A stretch of DNA of 64,000 bases from Pipra filicauda (GCF_003945595.2 NW_024104621.1:372001-436000), one strand, 5' to 3'; shown: positions 12,161 through 23,100, counted from the first letter of the stretch. Numbers and translations are program-made. Notes: generated by a model not told the origin, from the sequence alone.

Positions 12161-12618
12161 GGAGGGTCACTGAGTGCTTGCAGCTACCCAAACTGACTTG
12201 GAAAACGGAGTTTCTGGTCTGGGTAAATCAGTGGCCCTTGCCTAACCAAAAGCTACAAATTTTAAATGAATTGGTTGATCGGGAATTGGCAAAAGGACAC
12301 CTGGAGCCTTCCACCAGTCCCTGGAACACTCCAGCGTTTGTCATCCAAAAATCCTCAGGATCCTGGAGGCTTCTCCAGGACCTGCGCAAGGTAAACGAAG
12401 TCCTGGAACTCAGGGGAGCCCTACAGCAAGGTATGCCATCCCCATCTATGCTACCTGCTGAATGGCCCATGGTTGTTGTTGATATCAAGGACTGTTTCTT
12501 TCACATTTTTCTTAATTCGAGAGATTCGGCTAAGTTTGCATTTTCTGTCCCAGTGATTAATGTTTGTGAACCTCACCGCAGGTTCCAGTGGCGAGTGCTT
12601 CCTCAGGGGACGAAAACT
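12155..12618 (+). pseudogene. pol of ERV-K-like provirus, N-terminal reverse transcriptase only
   Basis: RT fingers and the start of the palm: WVNQWPLPNQK, LEPSTSPWNTPAFVIQK and motif A with the first catalytic Asp in VVVDIKDCFF, then QWRVLPQG. Immediately after this the sequence changes to rDNA spacer, so the second catalytic block, RNase H and integrase are missing. The frame is intact up to the break. Confidence 0.85.
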
Positions 12619-13084
12619 GTCCGTCCACGCACTCCATCCGTCGCCGTCCGTCCGTCCGTCCGGTGGCCGGCGGGCCGGGTGCCGACAGGGGGCTCCGGCG
12701 CCACGTGCGCGCCGTGCTGGGCTCGGTCTCCCTCCGTGCGGGTCCAAGACCCGAGGCACGGGGTCCCGGGGGCCGGGCCCGAGAGCGAGAAAGGGGGGGC
12801 ACGCGCGGGCTGCCGGCAGCGGCCCGTCCTTCCCTCCGCGCGGGTCCCAGGCCCGGTACGAGGGGCAGGGGGGCGAGGCCACGGCGCGGCGGAGCCCGCC
12901 GTCCTTCCCGCCTGGCGCCGCCCGGCGCCGGGCGCGCGCCCGGTCTTCCCTCCGTGTGGGTCCCGGGCCCGATACGCGGGGCGGGGGGCTCGGGGGCGCT
13001 CCGGTGCCGAGGGGCGGCGGCGGCAAAGGGGGTCCCTCGCCGCGGGGCGCAGGGGCCCTGCCGCCATCCTCTCCCCGCCGGGAG
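12619..13084 (+). repeat. rDNA spacer, very GC-rich repeats of about 100 bp
   Basis: Begins tgtccgtccacgcac with GTCC microsatellite, then three or four imperfect units sharing TCCCTCCGTGCGGGTCC and GCCCGATACG. Open frames on both strands reflect base composition. Placed in rDNA spacer because it runs into the IGS subrepeats and 5'ETS that also precede the second 18S copy. Confidence 0.55.
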
Positions 13085-14065
13085 GTAGACCTGGTGACCC
13101 CCCCGGGCACAGCGGGAAGCGGATGAGCCTCGGCGCCCTCGGGCACGCCTGGGCGGTGCCGTCCACACCGCCGTGCGTGCAGGTGTGGCGCTGGGGGCCG
13201 GTTCTCCCCGTTCCTAGGTGAGGCGGGTAGACCTGTTCCCGGCGAGGGGACTTAGAGCCTGAGTGCCGCGGCTCGGCGGCGGGTAGACCTGTTGCCGGCG
13301 GGGAGCCTTAGAGCGTGAGCGCTGCGGCTTGGCCCGGCGGCAAGCAGACGTGGTCTCTGAGCCCTGTAGGTAGAGCTCTTGTCCAGGTCCGGCAGCTAGA
13401 GCTGGTCCGAAGGCTCGGCGAGGGCCCTCGGCGGGTGCCGAAGCGCTGCCATTTCCGGCCGGTGCTCTGAGCGTGGCACCGAATTCACAGAGCGAGCAGA
13501 CGGCGTGCAAGTGCTAAATCCGCCGATTGGCGCGCCGGCGTGCCCTTCCGGACCTGCCCTGACCTCCCTGATTTCCCCCAGTTCTTAGCGAGTCCTTCCA
13601 GCAGGCATGCTCCGTTGAGTACTCTCTCGAGGGGCTTGCTGTGGAGACTCCATCTCCCATGGCCCTTTGTGGCAGACTTCCTCTCCGGTGTTAAGGCTTC
13701 CCCCTGCCCTGAGGGTGAAAGAAGAGACGTTTCCTGTGGGGCGGGGAAACAGGGGGAGTAACTTGGACTCTGCCTAAGGTGGCATGGCTGTGGCCGCCTC
13801 GGCTCGGCTGCAGAGGTGCGCAGCGGGTAGAGTTGTCGTCTGTGCCCAGCGGGTAGACCTCTTGTCCAAACCCAGCGGGTAGACCTGGTTTCCCAGGGCA
13901 GCGGGTAGACCTGCTCTCCGGGCTCATCGGCTAGACCCGCTCTCCGAGTTGGGCGGCTAGAGCGGGCGCCGAGGCACTGTGCTCTCTGCCTGGGGCTCCG
14001 AGTGGGAAAGAAATGGCATTGTCTGCAGTGCGGGTAAAGAGGGGGAGTAGCTCGGACTCTCTTAA
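13085..14065 (+). repeat. rDNA intergenic spacer subrepeats
   Basis: Imperfect 26-29 bp units with core GCGGGTAGACCTGGTGTCCG, interleaved with longer segments derived from 28S. R2-site-like motifs occur at 13743-13782 and 14032-14065. The latter is directly followed by an R2 element. Related arrays are at 16068-16745 and 59118-60545. Confidence 0.75.
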
Positions 14066-15768
14066 ACAATCAGATCCAATTCAAATTAAAGTGGGTGTTA
14101 AACAAGGGGACCCTATGTCTCCATTGCTATTTAATCTGGCTATGGATCCTTTATTATGTGAATTGGAACAGTATGGAGAAGGGTTCCAGTATAGAAATAA
14201 ATCGATTACTGCAATGGCTTTGCCGATGATTTGGTCTTACTTAGTGGAGCCTGGGAAGGCATGAAAAAGAACATCAAGATTCTTGAGACATTTTGTGATC
14301 TAACCGGTCTTAAGATGCAAGGGGAAAAATGCCATGGTTTTCTCATAAAGCCTACTAGAGATGCATATACAATCAATGATTGTCCCTCATGGATTATAGG
14401 TGGTTTGTCCTCAATATGGTTTGTCCGGGTAGCTCTGAGAAATATCTTGGCGTTCAGATTGATCCTTGGGTACAAATAGCTAAACTGGATTTGTCATCGA
14501 AAATAGAAACATGGTTAAGCCGCATTAGTGAAGCACCACTCAAACCATTACAAAGAGTGGACATGTTAAAAACATATGCGATCCCTCGAATAATATATTT
14601 AGCAGGTCATACAGAGATAAAAGCTGGATTTTTGGAAGCCCTAGATTTAAAGATTAGGGCGACGGTTAAGAAATGGTTACATCTACCGGCCAGCACTTGT
14701 GATGCCATCCTATATTCCAGCATAAAGGATGGTGGGTTAGGTATTACAAAATTACAAGCCTTGATCCCAAGTGTACAAGCCAGAAGGTTGCCTAGGCTGG
14801 CACAATGTTCTGATGACACCTTAAGGGCGGTTTTGCTGGAAGAAAACATCACGCAGATATATGAGAAACTGTGGATAACAGCTGGAGGAGATAAAGATAA
14901 AATACCCGATATCTGGGCACCCAAACTAATGCTGGAAACATCAACTCTGGGTGAGGAAGACACATCAGAATGGGAGAGTAACATACCAAAGAACAGTTAC
15001 CCACGGCCTTGTAATTGGAAGAAAAGGGAATTCCAGAAATGGACTCAATTACAGTCCCAAGGTATTGGGATTACTAATTTTGAAGGAGGCACGATTAGTA
15101 ACAACCGGATTAAGAACTATCGTGGTATACCCCATCGGAAACTCCTGACAGCTCTACAGTTGAGGGTGAATGTTTATCCCACTAGAGAATATTTGGCTAG
15201 AGGGAAGAAAGACGGTTACATCGGGTCCTGTAGACATTGTCAAGCCAGGAATGAATCCTGTGCCCATATCATCGGACAATGCCCAATCGTCAAAGACGCT
15301 AGGATCAGATGTCATAATTACATCTGCAATATGCTCGCTGAGGAAGTGAAAAAGAAAGATTGGATGGTCTATCAGGAACCTAATATAAGAGATACAGATG
15401 GGGAACTGTTTAAACCCAACCTCATTTTTGTGAAAGAGAAACAGGCACTCATCGTGGATGTGACAATAAGGTATGAAGCGGACGACACCATGTTTGAAAA
15501 AGCAGCAAAAGAGAAAGTGAGAAAATATAGACATTTGGAGAAGGAGATCAAGGAATTAACTAATACTGATAAAGTCATTTTCATGGGCTTTCCCCTTGGA
15601 GCAAGGGGTAAGTGGTACAATAAAAATTTTGATCTTTTGCAGACTCTGGGTCTATCAGCCTCAAAGTGGGAAAGGACAACCCGAGCTTTAGCATCCAGAG
15701 CTCTCCTCACCTCTGTTGACATCATACATATATTTGCAAGTAAAAGTTCCACACAGCTTTGTAAGTAG
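14066..15768 (+). pseudogene. R2 ORF fragment: RT C-half and restriction-like endonuclease
   Basis: Site-specific non-LTR reverse transcriptase/endonuclease that uses target-primed reverse transcription. The catalytic FADDL is present at 14219-14233 but one base is missing just before it, putting motif and upstream sequence in different frames. From 14380 to the stop at 15766-15768 a single frame of 462 codons holds the thumb, the CCHC knuckle CRHCQARNESCAHIIGQC, and the PD-(D/E)xK-like endonuclease core (KPNLIFVKEKQALIVDVTIR). It lacks the N-terminal zinc fingers and RT fingers, so it cannot retrotranspose by itself. Confidence 0.87.
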
Positions 15769-16067
15769 TTAAGTCTTTATGTTGTTACTAAGTTTTAATT
15801 TTTCTGGTTTTATCCTTGCATTGCTTTTAATGTCTTTTTACTGTCTTTTATTGTCTTTTACTCTTTTTCTTAGTTTTAGTAATAGTTGTATTAGTTTCCC
15901 TTGTATTTTATTAGTTGTTATTAAAGCTGAGTCTTTTATTGTGACCCTATCCCCCAAAAGTGGTGAATCTTGTAATGATTACTTCTAGCGCTCACTGGAC
16001 ATGACGATGGTGGATGGGCCACCCCTAACCCGGAAAAGGTACATACACTTTGTGTGTGTTCGTTTAA
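14066..16067 (+). mobile_element. R2 non-LTR retrotransposon, 5'-truncated, inserted in an IGS subrepeat
   Basis: Begins inside the RT domain (acaatcag, equivalent to 57149 in the second copy) and runs to the R2 3' end gtgtgttcgttt. Contains the RT palm, thumb and the C-terminal endonuclease domain plus about 300 nt of 3'UTR that is conserved between the two copies (gctcactggacatgac...). The upstream flank ends ggactctcttaa, a copy of the 28S R2 target. The downstream flank resumes the IGS subrepeat. So the copy sits at a target-site mimic, not in a 28S gene. Confidence 0.88.
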
Positions 16068-16745
16068 TGGCACGGCGGTGGCCCACTGGGCTTGGCCGCG
16101 GGGGTGCCGGTGTGTAGAGCTGCTGTCTGAGGCCAGCAGGTAGACCTGGTTTTGGAGCTCAGTGAGTAGAGCCGCTGTCTGTTCTCAGTGGGTAGACCTG
16201 GTGTCCGTGCACAGCGGGAAGACCTGGTATCCCAGTGCAGCGGGTAGACCTGCTCCCTGGGATCGTAGAACCGCTCTCTGAGTCGGGCGGCTAGAGCAGC
16301 TTCTAAGGGCTTAGCTGAGGCCCTCAGCGGGGGCCGAGGCGCTGCTGTTTCTGCCCGGGGCTCCGAGTGGGAAAGAAACGGCATTGTCTGCGGTGCGGGT
16401 AAAGAGGGGGAGTAGCTCAGACTCTCTTGGAGCCCTGACTGGGCTCGACCACGGGGGTGCCGGCGGGTAGAGCTGCTCTCCGAGCCCGGCAGGTAGACCT
16501 GGTTTTGGAGCTCAGGAGGTAGAGCCGTGGTCTGTAGTCACTGGGTAGACCTGGTGTCCGATCACAGTGGGTAGACCTGCTGTCCGAGCCTGGCAGAAAG
16601 ACCTATGTGTCCGAGCCCGGCAGAAAGACCTGGTGTCCGAGCCCGGTGGGTAGACCTGGTGTCTGAACCAGGCAGGTAGACCTGGTGTCTGAACCCGGTG
16701 GAAAGACCTGTTCTCGCAGCTGGTCCTGGAAGTTGGGCAAGGGGT
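16068..16745 (+). repeat. rDNA IGS subrepeats
   Basis: The GGGTAGACCTGGTGTC array resumes after R2. One full 28S-derived segment ends in an R2-site mimic at 16397-16428. The array closes with gaaagacctg variants near 16700. Confidence 0.75.
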
Positions 16746-19369
16746 TGCTGCCTCTGGTTAGGTCCTGGTGAGAGGCGGCCTGCTCTCGCGTGCCTCCCCG
16801 CTGAGGAGATGAGCTGCTTTGGAGGTGCGGCGGGGCCAGGACACATCTGTCTGTACTATGGGCAGGGGTTGCAGAGCAGTGCGGGTTCCGAGGGCCCCTT
16901 TTCTTCCGCGTCTGCTGCAAAGCGCGGCCTTCAGCGCGTACCACGGGCCAGCACCCCACGAGCGGCAGGAAGGTCGGCGAGAAAGCTGCGGGGCTCTCGG
17001 TTGGCTTCCTTGGGCGGCCCGATGACGGGAGGAAGACGAGAGCCGAGCGAAAGTGCAGCAAGGGAGTGTGGGACTGGGACAGCCGAGGGGCACGCGGGGG
17101 CCCAGCAGCATCCAGCCCAAGCCGGTGGCGGATGCTGGTTCCCCGAGGTGGCAGTGAGGGCGGCGAGGTGGCGTCGTCCTTCCGGTGGCCGACCTTAAGC
17201 CGCCGCCCGTCGTCCGGTGGCGGGCATTGTTGCGGTCAGTTGGCGGCCGGAGCTCCGGTGGCCGAGCCTGCACGGGTTTTGCCCAGCCGCCTCCTGAGAG
17301 CCCTGAAGATGACCCAGGCCCGGATGGCGGCACCCTGTCCTCCGCTGACGGTGGCAGCAGTGCCAGTGGCGTGCTGGGGACTGGCAGTGGGTGTGCGGCC
17401 TTGCCTGGGCCCAGCCAGTTTCCAGAGGGGCTCGGTGATGGGACTGCCCGTTGTCAGGTGAGGCGGCGCCCTCGGCGCGCCTCGACTCTTTTGTTCGTTC
17501 CCCCTTCCTCGGCCCTAAACCGGGTACCCGCCCAGCGGGCCGAAGGTGGCAGCACCAGCTGGCCAGGGTGTGGCTGGCAGCCGCGCCCCCAGACCGAGAA
17601 CCCAACAGAGTTACCGGGAGCCCTGGGGACACGATGGCCAGTGGCGAGCGAGGCAATGGCACCTTGCCCCTCCCTCCTCTTCGGCCGGCGCCAGAGCCAC
17701 GATGCCCGGGCAGCCTGTGCGGTCGGGCCTGCCCCGCTGGTGTGGTTACCAGAGGGCTGGGTTCTGCGAAGGTCTGCTGGCCGGAGGCCGGGTTGCAGGC
17801 GAAGTGGGGGCGCCCTCCCGGCCGGTTTGTCTTTTTTTTTTCCTTTGGTGGCCTTAAGCCGCAGTACGCCAAGTGCGCCGGGGAAGAGAGTGAGCGAGAG
17901 TGGCCTGGTGGTGGCTGGTAGCCGCCAAGGCGCAAGTCCGTGGGCAGCGAAAGGGAATCGGGGAGCGAGGGGCGCGGGCCCCACCCCGAGCCCCGGGCGG
18001 CTGTGGCTAGCACGGCGAGCGAGAGGTGCGCATGCTTTTCGGGGCTTTTTTCTTTTTTTCCCCGTCGCCGTCCCCCAGCCTTTCTGGGGGAAACCGACGT
18101 CCACAAGGCGGGCGAAAGCCGGTGGCCTGTGGCAAGGTCAGTGGCGCTTTCGCCCGCTGGAGGCACCGCCGGGGTGAGTTGGGCCATCCGCGGCCCACGC
18201 CTCCAAGCCAGTGGCGCCGCTCTGCGGAGGTGGCTGTGGGCCAGAAGTGTGGTTTGTCCAGAGCCGGGCGTCCGGCGGCACCCACCTCCTGTCGGGCCGG
18301 GAGCGCACTGGAGTGTGCGGACCGCCGGCGTCGGCAGCCTCAGGCGTGCCCTCCTCCGTGTTGTGGCAGGCTGAGTGAGAGTGGCCGTGGGGCCGTTCCC
18401 AAGTCTCGATGGATGAGGCTTTTCGGGAGGCGTGGGAGAGGACCACCAGCAGGCCGGTGCTCCTCCGTGGCCGACCGAGGCGTGGCGGAGGCCGGCATTC
18501 AGGCCGGGCAGTCTCCTTTGCCCGTGGGCTTCCCATGGCAGGCGAGGTGTCGCCCCTCTTGCCGGGGAGGGCTTCTTCACCGTGCCAGGCTGTGTGATGG
18601 CCGTGCGGCCCCGCGAGCCTTTCAGGTGTCCTTGGGAACAGGCGAGGTGCCAGTGATGGCCTCGGTCTGGGTTGCGCCCGTGGGTGCTGGTTGTGAGCAG
18701 CACTGGGCGGCGGTGTGGCTGGAGCCGATGGCAAGCCAGAGAGAGAAAAGAAAGGGAAGGCTCGGGGGTACCGCGAGCCCCCCCTGCCTGCAGGCAGCGC
18801 CGGAGAGCGCAGCGGGTCGCTGCGCCGCCACCCGCTGCCGAGCAAGCCACCCTGGCCAAGGGGCCTCGGTGACCGGGCCACGCCCACCTCGTTGGGTTGC
18901 CGTCTCCTCTAGCATGTCTGCCGCGTGACTGAGCGCTGGCCGGCCGGCTGGGCCAGCCTCAGGGGCGGGTCAGCCCCAGCAGAGCCGCGGTCGGAGGCGT
19001 GCGTGGCCGCGCGAGGGAAGCGAAGGCGAGCCCGCCGGAGGCTGCCTGATGGAAGCTGTGCAGCGGTCCCAGTTCCTTGCCTGCGGCGGCTCAGGAAGGG
19101 CCGGCCGCTGAGGTTGGCCGTCGCCGCAGGTGGTTCCCACCGCCCGCGCTCGGCGCCTTCCCCGCCCAGGCGCCACCCTGTCCACCAGGCCACGGGGCTC
19201 GGCGGGGGCTGCCGGCACCTGTGCCTGCCACGCCACGCCCCGCTGGCGTCCGTCGCGAGGTCCAGAGAGAGGGAGCGAGAAGCTGACCGGCGGGGCGCTG
19301 GGAGGGTTGGCGGGGCCGGCGGGCCACCGCTGTCGGGGTGGTGGCGGGCAGTGTCGCTCGGGTGGTGGC
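16746..19369 (+). other. rDNA spacer / 5' external transcribed spacer, copy 1
   Basis: GC-rich non-coding sequence leading straight into the 18S 5' end. It is collinear with 60840-63365 (for example ctttggaggtgcggcggggc at about 16816 versus the tract at 60898). Very long minus-strand frames here (over 500 codons) come from high GC and are not genes. I could not place the RNA polymerase I start. Confidence 0.7.
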
Positions 19370-19478
19370 TTCTTGGTTGATCCTGCCAGTAGCATATGCT
19401 TGTCTCAAAGCTTAAGCCATGCATGTCTAAGTACACATGGGTGGTACAGTGAAACTGCGAAAGGCTCATTAAATCAGT
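19370..19478 (+). pseudogene. 18S rRNA 5' fragment (about 110 nt)
   Basis: Matches the universal 18S start ggttgatcctgccagtagc and continues to ctcattaaatcagt, then stops. Differs from the conserved sequence at several sites (for example caaagcttaag and gcgaaaggctc). The neighbouring base is already STAG3 exon on the opposite strand. Confidence 0.9.
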
Positions 19479-19608
19479 GCTTCCAGTTTTTCTGTGCCCC
19501 TCCTTCCCAATTCCTTGGCCTTTTCTGCCTCCAGGTGCATCTGGTTGTTCTCCTGCTGGACGTGGACGCCCAAGGCCACGTCCACCAGCGCCGTCATCAG
19601 CTTCAGGG
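19479..19608 (-). pseudogene. STAG3: STAG3 exon cut by the 18S junction
   Basis: Starts after acceptor CACCAG at 19608 with CCCTGAAGCTGATGACG and reads ALKLMTALVDVALGVH, then QQENNQMHLEAEKAK. It ends at GTEKLEAL where the + strand 18S fragment begins; a splice donor is not reached. Confidence 0.85.
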
Positions 19609-19619
19609 CTGGTGAAAAT

Positions 19620-21750
19620 CCTGGATAATGGTGTGGAAAGGGGCGAAAAGAGGGAAAAATCGGGGGGAAATGGGGTGGGATGGGGGGAAAATGGCGGGAA
19701 AGTGGAATTTGGGTGGGAGAAAATGGAGGATTCTGAGGGAAAAGTGGGGGGAAATGGTGGGAAAATGGGATTTGGGTGGGAGAAAATGGACAGTTCTGAG
19801 GGAAAACTGGGGAGAAATGGGAAAAACCAGGTCTGGGATGAGGGAAAATTGGGAGAAAAAAGAATTTGGGTGAGAGAAAATGAAGGATTCTGAGGGAAAA
19901 CTGGGGGAAAATGGCGGGTAAACAGGATTTGGGTGAGAGAAAATGGAGGATTCTGTGGGAAAACTGGGGAGAAATGGGGGGGAATGGGATTTGGGTGGGA
20001 GAAAATTGAGGATTCTGAGGCAAAAGTGAAGGAAAACTGGGGGAAAAGGGATTTGGGCGGGAGAAAATGGAGGGTTCTGAGGGGAAACTGGGGGAAAATG
20101 GCAGGAAAACAGGATTTGGGAGGAAGAAAACAGAGGATTCTGAGAAAAAACTGGGGGAAAATGGTGGAAAAACAGTATTTGGGTGAAAGAAAATGGAGAG
20201 TTCTGAGGGAAAAGTTGGGGGAAATGGTGGGAAAACGGGATTTGGGTGGAAAAAATGGAGGATTCTTAGGGAAAAGTGAGGGAAAACTGGGGGAAAGGGG
20301 ACTTAGGTGGGGCAAAATGAAGGACTCTGAACAAAAACTGAGGGAAAACAGGGGGAAAACAGGATTTGGGTGGGAGAAAAAACAGGATTTGGGTGGGGAA
20401 AACGGGGGGAAAACAGGATTTGGGAGGGTTCTGGGGGAAAACGGCGGGAAAATGGAGGGAAAACAGGTCTGGGATGAGAGAAAATGGGAGAGAAAAGGGG
20501 ATTTGGGTGGGAGAAAATGGAGGATTCTGAGGGAAAAGTGAGGGAAAACTGGAGGAAAAGGGATGTGGGTGTGAGAAAATGGAGGGTTCTGAGGGAAAAC
20601 TGAGGGGAAATGGCGTGAAAAGGGATTTGGGCGGGAGAAAATGGAGGATTCTGAGGGAAAACTGGGGGAAAATGGCGGGAAAACAGGATCTGGGTGGGAG
20701 AAAATGAAGGATTCTGAGGGAAAAGTGAGGGAAAATGGGGGAAAAGGGATTTGGGCGGGAGAAAATGGTGGATTCCGAAGGAAAACTGTGGGGAAATGGG
20801 AAAAACCAGGTCTGGGATAAGGGAAAATGGGGAGAAAAGGGGATTTGGGTGGGAGAAAACAGAGGATTCTGAGGGAAAACTGGGGGGAAATGGTGGGAAA
20901 ACAGGATTTGGGTGGAAGAAAATGGAGAGTTCTGAGGGAAAAGTGGGGGAAAATGGGGGGAAAACGCGATTTGGGCAGGAGAAAATGGAGGGTTCTGAGG
21001 GAAAACTGGGGGAAAATGGTAGGAAAACAGGTCTTGGATGAGGGAAAATGGAGAGAAAAGGGGATTTGGGTAGGAGAAAATGGAGCATTCTGAGGGAAAA
21101 CTGGGGGAAAAGGGATTTGGGTGAGAGAAAATGGAGAGTTCTGAGGGAAAAGTGGCGGAAAATGGTGGGAAAAGGGGATTTGGGTGGGAGAAAATGGAGG
21201 GTTCTGAGGGAAAAGTGGGGGGAAATGGCGGGAAAACAGGTCTGGGATAAGGGAAAATGGGGAGAAAAGGGGATTTGGGTGGGAGAAAATGGAGGATTCT
21301 GAGGGAAAACTGGGGAGAAATAGGAAAAACCAGGTCTGGGATGATGGAAAATGGGGAGAAAAGGGGATTTGGGTGGGAGAAAATGGAGGGTTCTGAGAGA
21401 AAATTAGGCGTAAATCAGGAAAAAATATGGGAATATAGATTCAGGATAAGGGAAAATGCAGGCAAACAGAATTGGGATGGACAAAATGGAGGATTCTGAG
21501 GGAAAACTGGGGGAAAATGGCGGTAAAAAGGGGTGGGATGGGGGAAAATGGGGAAAATGGGATTTGGGTTGGAGAAAATGGATGATTCTTAGGGAAAATT
21601 GGCAGAAAATGGGCAAAAAGTGGACTAGGATGAAAGAAAATGGTGGCAAAACAGGATCTGGGTGGGAAAAAATGGAAGATTCTGAGGGAAAACTGGAAGA
21701 AAATGGGCAAAAAGAGGACTGGGATGAGGGAAAAAGGGGTCCCTGAGGTT
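19620..21750. repeat. Intronic minisatellite, about 64-bp unit
   Basis: About 2.1 kb of units around ATTTGGGTGGGAGAAAATGG followed by AGGATTCTGAGGGAAAACTG and GGGGAAAATGGCGGG. Lies in a STAG3 intron. Long open frames on both strands are produced by the repeat and have no family resemblance. Confidence 0.85.
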
Positions 21751-21801
21751 CCTATCCCCCCTCTGGAATCCCCGGGATCATCCCTAGGGATCCATCCCTA
21801 C

Positions 21802-22006
21802 CTGCCAAGGTGCTGGTGTGGCGGAACGCCCAGACTTGGGAATCCGAGAGCCCGGTGAGGAAGGAAATCCAGGAATCCATGAGGAATCCGTCATAAATGA
21901 CATTGTACTGGCACCTCCACACCACCGTGGCCACCAGCTCCGAGAATCCCGCCTGGAATCGGCACCAGGGCCGGGAACTCATGGATAACGGGTATTCCGG
22001 GGAATC
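21802..22006 (-). pseudogene. STAG3: STAG3 exon (SA conserved region)
   Basis: 205-nt exon, acceptor CCCCCCAG at its upstream edge and donor GTAGGG downstream. Encodes [14 protein letters not shown] and [16 protein letters not shown], then [15 protein letters not shown], one of the best conserved blocks of the SA/STAG family. Confidence 0.9.
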
Positions 22007-22165
22007 CTGGGGGGGTTGGAGGAGGCAAATCCCCAAAAAAATCCCTTAAAAATCCTCCAATATGCACCAAAAATCCCTTAAAAAATCCCCTCAAAATCCC
22101 TTAAAAATCCCCTAAAAATCCCTTAAAAATCCCATTCCTGGCCTTTGGAAGCCCCCCTGAGGCAC

Positions 22166-22242
22166 CTCCTTGAACTTCTCTGTGAGCTATTGGATGATCT
22201 GGGAATTCTGCAGCTCCCGGAACATCTCCGGGGTCACCACAC
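22166..22242 (-). pseudogene. STAG3: STAG3 exon carrying an in-frame TAG
   Basis: 77-nt exon after acceptor CCCACAG. Reads GVVTPEMFRELQNSQIIQ, then TAG (22189-22187), then LTEKFKE. The donor is GTGCCT, a weak match. Exon phase matches both neighbours, so the stop is not a phasing error on my part; a base-calling error or true nonsense mutation remain possible. Confidence 0.82.
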
Positions 22243-22299
22243 CTGTGGGGGATTCCCAATCCCTGTTTTCCAGCTGTTTTCCTTCCATCCCAAACCCAG

Positions 22300-23100
22300 A
22301 ATCCTCCAATTCCTCCAAACCCACTTTGGTTTTCTCCCATTTTCCTCATCCTGTCCCCTTTTCCTTCATCCCAACCCCAGAATCCTTAATTTTCCCACAT
22401 CCCAACCCTCTTTTCCCTCATCCCACACCCCAAATCCTCTTTGTTCCCTCCATTCCATTTTTCTCCCCATTTCCCCCATCCCAACCCCCAAATCCCTGAT
22501 TTTCCTCTATCCCAACCCTCTTTTCCCTCATCCCACTCCCAAAATCCTTTTTTTCCTCCATCCCACTCCATTTCCCCCCTTTCCCCCCATCCCAACCCCA
22601 AAATCCTTAATTTTCCCACATCCCAACCCTCTTTTCCCTCATCCTACATCTCAAATCCTCTTTTTTCCCTCCATCCCACCGCATTTCTCCCCTTCTTTCC
22701 CATCCCAAACCCAGAATCCTTGACTTTCGTCCATCCCAACCCTCTTTTCCCTCATCCCACACCCCAAAATCCCACATTTCCCCCCATCCCACCTCATTTT
22801 TCTCCCCTTCTTCCCCATCCCAACACCAAAATCCTTAATTTTCCTCCATCCCAACCCTCTTTTCCCTCATCTCACACCCCAAATCCTCTTTTTTCCCTCC
22901 ATCCCACCCTATTTCCCCCCTTCTTCCCCATCCCACCCCAGAATCCTTAATTTTCCCACATCCCAACCCTCTTTTCCCTCATCCCACACCCCAAATCCTC
23001 TTTTTACCCCCATCCCACCCCATTTCCCCCCATCCCAATCCCCTTTTCCCCCATTTCCCTCCCTTTTTCCCTCATCCCAACTCCCCATTTTCCTCCCATC
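22300..23100. repeat. Intronic minisatellite, about 115-bp unit
   Basis: Six to seven pyrimidine-rich units containing CCCAACCCTCTTTTCCCTCA followed by TCCCACACCCCAAATCCTC. In a STAG3 intron; no coding signal. Confidence 0.75.

Larger units (their letters stand above)
8467..12618 (+). mobile_element. Betaretrovirus-like (ERV-K type) provirus, truncated in pol
   Basis: Order: 5' LTR (about 8467-8852), PBS, gag, pro, 5' part of pol, then an abrupt switch to rDNA spacer inside the RT domain. gag, pro and pol lie in successive -1 frames with recognisable slippery heptamers, the layout of betaretroviruses. No 3' LTR or env is present, so the copy is dead. A reversed solo LTR is nested in the capsid region. 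The exact left LTR border is uncertain: tgttgcaggc at 8467 or tgtatgttcc near 8504. Confidence 0.85.

Noticed and set aside
17195..18859. Minus-strand open frame of over 550 codons
   Set aside because: Lies in GC-rich 5'ETS; overlapping long frames exist on both strands, composition is Arg/Pro/Ala-biased and no family motif is visible.
12619..19478. Functional rDNA promoter and unit
   Set aside because: 18S stops after about 110 nt with substitutions, and R2 and subrepeat decay are evident; no transcription start could be identified.
19620..21750. Lys/Gly/Trp-rich and Phe/Pro/Ser-rich frames
   Set aside because: Both strands of an intronic minisatellite; they lie between phase-matched STAG3 exons.
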